From Aegilops tauschii subsp. strangulata (Eukaryota > Streptophyta > Magnoliopsida > Poales > Poaceae), in assembly GCF_002575655.3 (NCBI RefSeq), contig NC_053036.3:155348627-155412626 (forward strand): a stretch of 64,000 nucleotides of DNA. The letters run 5' to 3'. The notes under the pieces were generated by a model. The model searched no databases. It saw nothing but the letters and a program-made list of their open reading frames with translations, and was not told where the DNA came from. Both the position numbers and the translations under genes were made by a program. Shown here piece by piece: positions 11,369 through 19,489 of this stretch; position 1 is the stretch's first letter; each line of letters opens with the position of its first letter.

Positions 11369-13053
11369 TGATACGTCTCCAACGTATCTATAATTTTTTA
11401 TTGTTCCATGCTATTATATTATCCATCTAGGATGTTTGATATGCTATTTTATATGATTTTTGGGACTAACCTATTAACCTAGAGCCCAGTGCCAGTTTCT
11501 GTTTTTTCCTTGTTTTTGAGTTTTACAGAAAAGGAATACCAAACGGAGTCCAATTGACGTGCCAATTATTGATGATTTTTTATGGACCAAAAGAAGCCCC
11601 CGGAGTAAAATAGTTGGGCTAGAAGAGTCCCGGGCTGTCCACGAGGGTGAAGAGTGCGCCCTACCCACCTGGGCGCGCACCCTATCTCGTGGACGACTCG
11701 GAGACCACCCTGACGTGAGACCGACGCCAAAAATTCCTATAAATACAGAAACCCCCAGAAAGAAACCTAGATCAGGAGTTCCGCCACCACAAGCCTCTGT
11801 AGCCACCAAAAACCAATCGGGGCCCTGTTCCGGCACCCTGCTGAAGGGGGGAATCCCTCACCGGTGGCCATCTTCATCATCCCGGCGATCTCCATGACGA
11901 GGAGGGAGTAGTTCACCATCAGGACTGAGGGTATGTACCAGTAGCTATGTGTTTGATCTCTCTCTCTCTCTTGTGTTCTTGATATGGCACGATCTTGATG
12001 TATCACGAGCTTTGCTATTATAGTTGGATCTTATGATGTTTCTCCCCCTCTACTCTCTTGTAATGGATTGAGTTTTCCCTTTGAAGTTATCTTATCGGAT
12101 CGAGTCTTTAAGGATTTGGGAACACTTGATGTATGTCTTGCATGTGCTTATCTGTGGTGACAATGGGATATTCACGTGATCTACTTGATGTATGTTTTGG
12201 TGATCAACTTGCGGGTTCCGTGACCTTGTGAACTTATGCATAGGGGTTGGCACCCGTTTTCGTCTTGACTCTCCGGTAGAAACTTTGGGGGCACTCTTTG
12301 AAGTACTTTGTGTTGGTTTGAATAGATGAATCTGAGATTGTGTGATGCATATCGTATAATCATACCCACGGATACTTGAGGTGACATTAGAGTATCTAGG
12401 TGACATTAGGGTTGTGGTTGATTTGTGTCTTAAGGTGTTATTCTAGTACGAACTCTAGGATAGATCAAACGGAAAGAATAGCTTCGTGTTATTTTACTAC
12501 GGACTCTTGAATAGATCGATCAGAAAGGTTAACTTTGAGGTGGTTTCGTACCCTACAATAATCTCTTCGTTTGTTCTTCGCTTTTAGTGACTTTGGAGTG
12601 ACTCTTTGTTGCCTGTTGAGGGATAGTTATATGATCCAGTTATGTTATTATTGTTGAGAGAACTTGCACTAGTGAAAGTATGAACCTTAGGCCTTGTTTC
12701 GAAGCATTGCAATACCGTTTGTGCTCACGTTTATCATTAGCTACCTTGCTGTTTTTATATTTTCATATTACAAAAACCTATATCTACCATCCATATTGCA
12801 CTTGTATCACCATCTCTTCGCCGAACTAGTGCACCTATACAATTTACCATTGTATTGGGTGTGTTGGGGACACAAGAGACTCTTTGTTATTTGGTTACAG
12901 GGTTGCTTGAGAGAGACCTTCTTCATCCTACGCCTCCCACGGATTGGTAAACCTTAGGTCATCCACTTGAGGGAAATTTGCTACTGTCCTACAAACCTCT
13001 GCACTTGGAGGCCCAACAACGTCTATAAGAAGAAGGTTGTGTAGTAGACATCA
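11369..13053 (+). repeat. Solo LTR (about 1685 bp) of an Athila-like family
   Basis: It runs from TGATACGTCTCC to GTAGTAGACATCA. Its length equals that of both LTRs of the complete element at 27793-35409, and it is alignable with them throughout (including the shared GGGCCTCCAAGTGCAGAGG text near the 3' end, seen here as its complement). There is no internal region, so it is a solo LTR left by LTR-LTR recombination. It splits the 3' noncoding region of the minus-strand element. Direct repeats ATGTG occur at 11366-11370 and 13054-13058, but the left one overlaps the first two LTR bases. Confidence 0.85.
11738..11745 (+). promoter_or_regulatory. TATA box in solo LTR
   Basis: TATAAATA in the context TTCCTATAAATACAG, downstream of a GC-rich segment containing GGGCGCGC. 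Likely LTR promoter. Whether a solo LTR still fires is unknown. Confidence 0.55.
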
Positions 13054-14394
13054 ATGTGTCGGAGCCTTTAGGCAAGTCCACATACTCAACCATCATATAG
13101 TCTTCTATGATTGCTAACACTCACCTTGTACACATGAGCAAAACGTTTCAACCGGACACATAGAAAGATAGGGGCTTATAGTTTCGCCTCCCAACATACT
13201 CATCTCAAGGGTGATGTCAACAATAATAACTCATGCTATCTATATTCAACTGGACATATGTGCTTAGATCTTTCCTCACCACATGATGCTTGCCAAAGGA
13301 GAAAAATAAAAAGGAATAGAAGGAAAACTTTGACTCTTTGCATAAAAGTAAATACATGAAAGTAAAAGATAGGCCCTTCACAGAGGGAAGCAGAGGTTGC
13401 CATGCGCTTATTTGTTTGTATGCTCAATCCCTTAGTGCAAAAGAACGTCACGTTACATTGCCCCTTAAGATGACAACCTTTGTTATGCAGTCTGTCGCTT
13501 TTATTCTTTGTCATCCAAGTTCGTGCAACGCTCAATTTTCTCTTACACTGAACAATCTCACACATTTAGAAGCAATTTTTATTGCCTTTTTGCACCGATG
13601 ACAACTTACTTGAGGGATCTTGCTCAATCCATAGGTAGGTATGGTGGACACTTGAAAAAGATTTGGTTTAAGGGTTTTTGGATGCACAAGTAGTATCTCT
13701 ACTTAGTGCGGAATTCTTGGCTAGCAAAGATAGGGGCAAGCACCACATGTTAAAGGATCTATGACAATAGGACTTCTATGTGAATATAAACAAACATAAA
13801 CCATTACGTTGTCTTCCTTGTCCAACGTCAACAATTTTGGCATATAATATTTCGATGAGGGCTCACAATCACAAAAGATTTCTAGGATAGTATATTTATA
13901 TGTGAATTTTCCCTTCCCTTATTAATTCTTGCATGAGTTGCATCATCGACTAATGCTATGTTTGTCTATCTCTAATAAAATTTTCTTACTCATACTTTTC
14001 CTTATGTGGTGCTATCACCTACCATAGGATTAGTATATGATCTTATTGATTTATTTCATTTCATTTATTTGCTTTCTTTCTCTTTCTCTTTTCTTTATTT
14101 CTTTTCTTTATTTGCAACATGAAAGTAAAGAAAGCAAAACTCAAACTAAAATTTATTATATAACTTGCACACGATTACAATGATAGATCACTAAGCAAAC
14201 TCTTAAAGAAGAAAGGATCGAACTAAACTTTATTTCCTCTAAAGCAAAAGGATCGAGCTAAGATAAGTAAAAGAAAAAAGATAGTGGGATGATACGATAC
14301 CGGGGCACCTCCCCCAAGCTTGGCGGAAGCCAGTGGGAGTGCCCATACCCGATACTTAGTTCTCCTTTGGTGGTGAAGAAGATGATGGTGGTAA
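13054..14394 (-). other. 3' noncoding region of the minus-strand Athila-like element
   Basis: The stretch is alignable with 29760-30200 of the complete element (same-strand text around ACATAGAAAGATAGGGGCTTA and GCCTCCCAAC). No credible reading frame was found. A polypurine-like CTCCCCCAAGCTTGG lies at about 14308, another internal copy of the tract that precedes the LTR. Confidence 0.6.
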
Positions 14395-14754
14395 TCAAGC
14401 GATCCTGTCCTTAAGGATCAAGAGATCCTCCAGCCGACGGATGACGCTCCGGAGGTGGATGATATGCTCTTGATGCAGAATATTTTCGCGAGTGAGAAAC
14501 TTATTTTGTATGCGAACTATTTCAATGACGCGAAAAGCTTCAATATTAGCAGGGGTAAGATGAGTAAGGTAGGGCTTAAGGATGTCTTCTTCCTCCTGCT
14601 CGGCGAGCAGTGCTCGTGCTGCCACCGGGGATGGATCTACGGTAGCTTCCGTGCCCTTGCTTCCTTTGACTGCATCCGTAGGCTCCTCCCTCTCCGTCTC
14701 GATCTTCATCAGCCAAGCATCTTCTTCCATGTTGTTGGAGGAGCAGGAAGACAT
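14395..14754 (-). CDS. Small extra ORF downstream of Athila-like pol (about 119 aa)
   Basis: Minus-strand frame from an ATG at 14754 (MSSCSSNNMEED) to TGA at 14397-14395. An upstream in-frame ATG at 14790 exists, but the 14754 start matches the Ser-rich opening I associate with this kind of ORF in Triticeae Athila-like elements (recollection, not a search). The protein is acidic at first, then has a helical, coiled-coil-prone end (IVRIQNKFLTREN, IIHLRSVIRRLEDLLIL). It lies 340 bp after the pol stop, in the same orientation, behind a TATA box and a GC-rich palindrome, so it may be made from its own promoter. No function is known to me, and no stop or frameshift is visible in it. Confidence 0.55.
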   Translation of the reverse strand: MSSCSSNNMEEDAWLMKIETEREEPTDAVKGSKGTEATVDPSPVAARALLAEQEEEDILKPYLTHLTPANIEAFRVIEIVRIQNKFLTRENILHQEHIIHLRSVIRRLEDLLILKDRIA

Positions 14755-14843
14755 GATGCATGGCTTGATAAATCTGACCAGAAACAGCAAGAAAAAAGAA
14801 CAGAGGATTTCTTCGCGATACGGTGGTTAACAGGTTCGGGAAG

Positions 14844-14851
14844 TATATATA
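14844..14851 (-). promoter_or_regulatory. TATA box upstream of the extra ORF
   Basis: Minus strand CTATATATAC lies about 90 bp before the start codon at 14754, followed by a plausible short leader. It stands about 79 bp downstream of the GGCGCGCC palindrome, matching the layout of LTR promoters in this window. Confidence 0.5.
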
Positions 14852-14911
14852 GATTTTTTTATCTTGGGGGACAAGTAAACAAAAGAAAAACGGAGTCCAG
14901 AAGGTGTCCCA

Positions 14912-14973
14912 GTGGGCACAACCCGCCTGGGCGCGCCAGGCATGCCTGGCGCGCCCTGGTGTCTTGTGCCCAC
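14912..14973. repeat. 62-bp nested inverted repeat with perfect 28-bp palindrome
   Basis: The core 14929-14956 is a perfect palindrome centred on CATG with two GGCGCGCC sites (14930-14937 and 14948-14955). Outer arms GTGGGCACAA (14912-14921) and TTGTGCCCAC (14964-14973) also pair. It lies between the pol stop and the TATA box of the extra ORF. Confidence 0.85.
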
Positions 14974-15090
14974 CAGGGGACGCTTCCCGGAAGTTTCTTT
15001 ATTTCCAAAATTCTAAAATATTCGAAAACTGATAAAAAATATTTTTGCGGATTTTTCGGAGTACGTTTACTTACCATATCACGTACCTCC

Positions 15091-15490
15091 TTATTTTGAC
15101 GATTCTGGAGTGTTCCGGAAGGACTCTTTTATGTGTTCTTCCGGTGTCAAAGTTTGGATAATATTGCTTTCAACATTGATAGGCGTACCTAAGATATAAT
15201 GCTTTATTCGTTGCCCATTGACAACCTTCGGGTTAGTGCCTTCGAAATTTACTTTGATGGCTCCAGACCGGTAAACCTCCTCGATGACATATGAGCCTTC
15301 CCATTTCGAGAGGAGCTTTCCTGCAAAGAATCTAAAAGAGAGTTGTACAAAAGAACATATTCTCCGACTTTAAACTCACGTTTTTGAATTCTTTTGTCAT
15401 GCCATCTTTTATCTTTCTCTTTGAATAATTTTGCATTTTCATATGCTTGGGTTCTCCATTCATCTAATGAGTTTATATCAAATAACCTCT
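15091..15490 (-). pseudogene. Athila-like integrase C-terminus, frameshifted and truncated
   Basis: On the minus strand, starting at the junction 15490, the frame reads LDEWRTQAYENAKLFKEK and KRWHDKRIQKREFKVGEYVL, the segment that follows the integrase core in Athila-type pol. A frameshift near 15330 moves the reading into the next frame, which continues through KWEGSYVIEEVYRSG and VVNGQRIKHYI and ends at TAA 15093-15091. The upstream part of pol is missing because a CACTA-like element begins at 15491. Confidence 0.85.
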
Positions 15491-15639
15491 CACTAGTGCG
15501 CGTCGGTCCTAAACAAACGGTTTTTAACCCCTTTCCGCGATGGCATTTGGAACCGTCTCCAAGTGAGTGTGGGCGATAGGGGGGTCCTTCCCACATGACC
15601 CAGAAACCGTCGGGGATATGCCCTCCTGGCACACACGTT

Positions 15640-16060
15640 TGGCAAAATGAGGTCGTGTGCGACCGGCAAGCGCTCAAATATGAAAATACGTACAGTAGAG
15701 CTAAAAAATACAATTATACGGCAAAATTGTTTCCGGTCGCCAGTACATCCCACACAGTCAGTCCCCGTTAAACATTTCCGTTCGTATGCACATCCCACAT
15801 AGTCGCTCCAAGGAAAACATTTCCGTTCATAGGTACATCACACACAATTTTTCCCGTTAAATCGTTTGCGTTATTGAATGCATCACACACGGTCCATAGA
15901 AGAAACTGTGTGGCAAAGGCTGTCCATCACACACAGTTTTTATGTGGTAAACGTTTGCGCAAGGTGGCCTAACGCAAACAGTTTTCAAGAGAAAGTCGTG
16001 TGTGATTGTTCATTGATCCAACACGGTTTATTCCTAGAAACTGTGTGCGTTGTCCGAGGT
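15640..16060. repeat. Subterminal degenerate repeats
   Basis: Units of about 60-70 bp recur: ACATTTCCGTTCGTATG, ACATTTCCGTTCATAGG, TCGTTTGCGTTATTG, each followed by CATCCCACA or CATCACACA words. AAACTGTGTG words occur at about 15911 and 16037 and the complement-type CACACAGTTTTT at about 15940. Arrays like this lie inside the ends of CACTA-type elements, where transposase binds. Confidence 0.55.
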
Positions 16061-16352
16061 CATCGCCCATGGTATTATTTCAACAACCATTTACAATAGA
16101 AAAACCCAATTAGCAGGCAAATTCGCCATTAGCAGGCTAATTATCCAATTATTCATAATCCATTTATTAATCTAATTGACATTTCATATTAAGCACACAA
16201 TATATTTCATTTCCATATTAAGGAAGCAGAATTTCATAATTGAAATACATCAGAGTAGAACATGATATAGCTTCAGCACTCAGCTACCCCATTACACAAC
16301 TGCACCAGCAGCAAGTTCCACATGCAACATGTAGAACCTTTCGAAATTAGCA

Positions 16353-17007
16353 TCATAGACGGTATATAGACAGATGCATCTCATCTGGAAAACTGCTGAA
16401 GCGGAAGGCGAATATTGAGCCTTCATTCATGTTGAAGGTCTTTGCAACTTTAGGCCAGTGCCTGTGGATGATTGACCGTCCGTCTTTCGTCCTCTTCAGG
16501 AACACTTCAATATTGAACCGTGGATGTTGTATGAAAGCCTTCCTCGCCTCCTAACCATAGAGGTGGTTTGAGAGGTAATCATCAGTGAACTGCTTTGGAA
16601 AGGCCTGAAAATAAGGATGTGCATAAATATCTTCTCTATATTGAAAATGGGGCAAAGGAATAAAAAAGGCAAGGTATAATAGTTAGTACCATCTTGTAGT
16701 GAACTGATGTCTTCTTCATTGTGCAGACAAAGATCTTGTTGTTTTTTGTCGCTAATTTCTTTATCCTAACAATCTTTCTAAGTTTCTTGATTTGATTGAT
16801 ATTCATGGACAACTCATTTCCCCATATGCAAAAAGGGTCGAAAAGTGGGTCAAAACCTTGGATAGCAGGACCTACATGTGCAAGACCAAATTGTTAAAAA
16901 CCTAAATATTAGAATGGTTCCTGCAATTGCACAATAATGTGCTATTAGACAACGGATCATGCACGTGCTAACCTCGATTGTAAACCTCAGTGCTTCCCAT
17001 TGTTTCC
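16353..17007 (-). pseudogene. B3-domain-like gene, three visible exons, one nonsense codon
   Basis: Minus-strand exons at 17007-16973, 16871-16690 and 16604-16353 join in a single frame across two introns of 101 and 85 bp. Both introns begin GT and end AG. An ATG lies at 17000 in the first visible exon. The product reads into IKKLRKIVRIKKLATKNNK, then the B3-like core: AFPKQFTDDYLSNHLYG, FNIEVFLKRTKDGRSIIHR, HWPKVAKTFNMNEGSIFAF and FRFSSFPDEMHLSIYRL, ending at TGA. B3 domains bind DNA in plant transcription factors. A TAG at 16551-16553 interrupts the third exon. It sits inside a CACTA-like element, so it is probably a captured or element-borne gene. The B3 call is from pattern only. Confidence 0.55.
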
Positions 17008-17789
17008 CTGCAACACATATAAGGTAGTTAGTCATCAGGTTAAGTAAGGGTTTGCATGCTATCAGTAAAATATGTTGATGAAAAATAAGCACATTGCAGA
17101 TTCATCAGATTAATTCAAGCCACACGGAAAACCCATTTACCCAAACCAAGCATGATTAAGAACTAGGAAATATAGCACTTGTATATGTTTCTCATGTATT
17201 AAGTGCAGCCAAATTCGATTTATTCCTCACATGCACAACAATACAAAATTCTACCCACGACAATTGAACATTGCATTGCAGAATTGAACCAAGCAGTTAA
17301 CTAAACACCACAACAAATGAACCAAACATTAACTGAGCACCACATTGCACAATATAACATACTCCTAATAGAAGATCAAACAGTTAACCAAACAGTTAAC
17401 TACAACCAATTATAGCAATTGTATTTGTTTCTCATGTATTTACTACAGCCAAATTCAATTTATTCCTCACATGGTATACAATAACAGAATGCACCCACAA
17501 TTTTGTAAAGATAAATTCGATTTATTTCTCACACGGAAGACAATACAAAATTGCAGCCTGAAGAATTGAACATCACATTTGCAGAATTGAACCAAATAGT
17601 TAACTGAAGATGGCAACTAATTAACAAAACAGTTAATAAGTGAGCACCACACTACACGACATATAGAACATATACACTAGAGCAACAGATTGCATGGTAA
17701 AATTAGATAGCACAATTCACTAGAATTTGTGAAGGAAAGGCAGGAGCATCACACGCAACGGGTAAACCGAGCATGCTTAACCCGCGTAG

Positions 17790-18011
17790 CTAGCAAATGG
17801 CAAGGTGCTCCTTCAAGATCTGGGGGCCGGCACGATTGGCAGCCATCGCGACCTCATCCGCGCGTGCGGCCGCGATTTGCTTCTTCACTGCCAAATGCTC
17901 CTTGAGGTCCTGGCTATACTGCGTGCACCATGGCTTAGGCCGACGCTTATTTGGTGGAGGGGTCGGTGATTTGGGTGGAAAATGTCGCGCTCGCGCCGAC
18001 GGTCGAGGCAT
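17790..18011 (-). CDS. Short basic ORF, possible 5' exon of the B3-like gene
   Basis: A 73-codon minus-strand frame beginning MPRPSARARHFPPKSPTPPP, Pro/Arg/Lys-rich at first, then a helical part in which LKEHLA appears twice. It lies about 780 bp upstream of the first visible B3-like exon, on the same strand, and could be a 5' coding exon. I could not find a convincing donor site before its stop codon, so a join is not shown. Not otherwise recognised. Confidence 0.3.
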   Translation of the reverse strand: MPRPSARARHFPPKSPTPPPNKRRPKPWCTQYSQDLKEHLAVKKQIAAARADEVAMAANRAGPQILKEHLAIC

Positions 18012-18289
18012 GTGGGATGTGGAAGGAGGAGGAGGATGGGGGTCGGGTGTGGATTACCTGCCTGGATAGAGGAGGTCGAGCAGCGTGAAGGAGGGTCACC
18101 GATGAGGAGGCGACGCTGCAAGCAAGGAGTGAAGGTTTCAACTTGGAAAGGAAGGCAGAAAGAGGGGAAATGTGGCTTTTGGTAGGGGGAGGGGGCGGGG
18201 AGTTAGATATTTCCGCAGAAGCCGAAAATTTGGAATCGCTTCAGCGAAAAAACTGGCGCGCAAAGTGTCATCAGACACGGTCCCCTATT

Positions 18290-18360
18290 CAGAACTGTGT
18301 ACGATATGTGGACATCACAAATGATTCAGATAGCTTAACCCGTGTGTGATGAGTTTGAAC
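18290..18360. repeat. Internal copy of CACTA-like subterminal words
   Basis: AACTGTGTACGATATG and ACCCGTGTGTGATGAG match the word family at the left end. A further copy (CACACGGTTGC, AAACTGTGTGCGATC) lies at about 19330-19360. This hints at either an internal element end or a second, related element. Confidence 0.4.
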
Positions 18361-18571
18361 GTCAAATTTTTTGGTTCGAATTTCCATGGTTACAGTGGTC
18401 ATCCACGTCATTGCATAATTTGGGTACACAAAGGAGACTAAAGCACACCCACACTTCTTAATCGAGCAAGTTTAGCAATTAAACAGAGCTAGCTGACCTA
18501 AACATTACTCTAACAAATTAAAGACCAGCGCTCTTAATTAAACAAAACAAAGAGTACTACTACGGCTGGTG

Positions 18572-19174
18572 CTAGTTGATCTCCGCCGTGGCCTCCATGT
18601 CCAGCTCGCGCCCGACGGTCTCCTGGGGAAGGGGCTCCATGGCATCCATCGCACCATACTCGGCAAGCATCTCACCATCCGCGTCCGCCATCTCTTTAAA
18701 AAAGGCCGCCACGAGCTGGGCGTGGGCGGACGCGATCTGGGCTTGGAGGGGCTCCGTCGTTGCAAGGTATGCGGCGGAGGAACGGACGGCTGCTTGAACG
18801 CTCTCGACGATTGCTAGCTCTTCGGCCGTGGGTTGCCGACCGTTGTTGGAGAAGCTTCGTTCGATTTGTGTGGTGACCGCCAGGAGCTGGGCGTGGGCGG
18901 CTTCGACATGGTCGTGGGCGGCCTCCATCAGGGCTAAGGCCGCTGCTGCGAAACGGACAGCTGCTGTGTCGCTCTCGCCAGTTGCTATCCCCGAGGCAGA
19001 TGTTGCTGCCGCCACCTGAGAAGCAACAACGGCCATTTGGGCCACCTTTGCCGCCCGGTTGCAGATTGCGGCCGCGTTCATGCACCTTGTTAGCACGCGC
19101 ATGGCGGTTGCGGCCGCGCTCTCTCCGGAGTGGGCCACCGAAGTTGCCCTCACAACGTGGGTCCATGTGCCCAT
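18572..19174 (-). CDS. Ala-rich hypothetical ORF (200 aa)
   Basis: An uninterrupted minus-strand frame starts MGTWTHVVRATSVAHSGES and ends at 18572. It is strongly alanine-rich and predicted helical, with related segments AAHDHVEAAHAQLLAV and QIASAHAQLVAAFF suggesting internal duplication. No signal peptide, membrane segment or catalytic motif is visible. GC content is well above the AT-rich flanks. It lies on the same strand as, and upstream of, the B3-like pseudogene, inside the CACTA-like stretch. A GC-rich region can hold a long frame by chance, and an overlapping frame of 163 codons also exists, so coding status is uncertain. Confidence 0.35.
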   Translation of the reverse strand: MGTWTHVVRATSVAHSGESAAATAMRVLTRCMNAAAICNRAAKVAQMAVVASQVAAATSASGIATGESDTAAVRFAAAALALMEAAHDHVEAAHAQLLAVTTQIERSFSNNGRQPTAEELAIVESVQAAVRSSAAYLATTEPLQAQIASAHAQLVAAFFKEMADADGEMLAEYGAMDAMEPLPQETVGRELDMEATAEIN

Positions 19175-19489
19175 CTTTCACCGGCAATGATTGAACAGTG
19201 AAATCATATTTTGGGAGCGAGCTAGTGTGCTTGAGACACCGGCTGTGGACTATAGCCGACGCACCTTCTCGCGTAAGCCATAGGCGTACTATACACCAAC
19301 GGTGCTCCAGGATATTTTGTGTTGCATCTCACACGGTTGCTGATAATAAACTGTGTGCGATCTACTTGATTTTTCATCTTGATTTGAATTACATAATGGG
19401 GTCACAGCGGCAATGGACGGTGTTTGAATTGCTAGACCATTCATCTGGAGTGAACATGCAACTATATGTGTGTCGTAAAAGAATTGGAA

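Larger units (their letters stand above)
9547..15490 (-). mobile_element. Athila-like gypsy element, 3' half with pol end, extra ORF and 3' LTR
   Basis: Read on the minus strand: end of integrase (15490-15091), a promoter-like segment, a small extra ORF (14754-14395), about 3 kb of noncoding 3' region (interrupted by a solo LTR at 11369-13053), a polypurine tract, then the 3' LTR (11056-9547). The pol gene is cut at 15490/15491 by a CACTA-like element. The LTR begins TGATACGTCC and ends ATCACA, which differs from the neighbouring Athila-like LTRs after the first 9 bp. Confidence 0.8.

Noticed and set aside
15249..15713. A 154-codon minus-strand frame across the CACTA-like end and Athila-like pol
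   Set aside because: It is a chimera: the first half is transposon terminus, only the second half is integrase, and it leaves the true frame at a frameshift.
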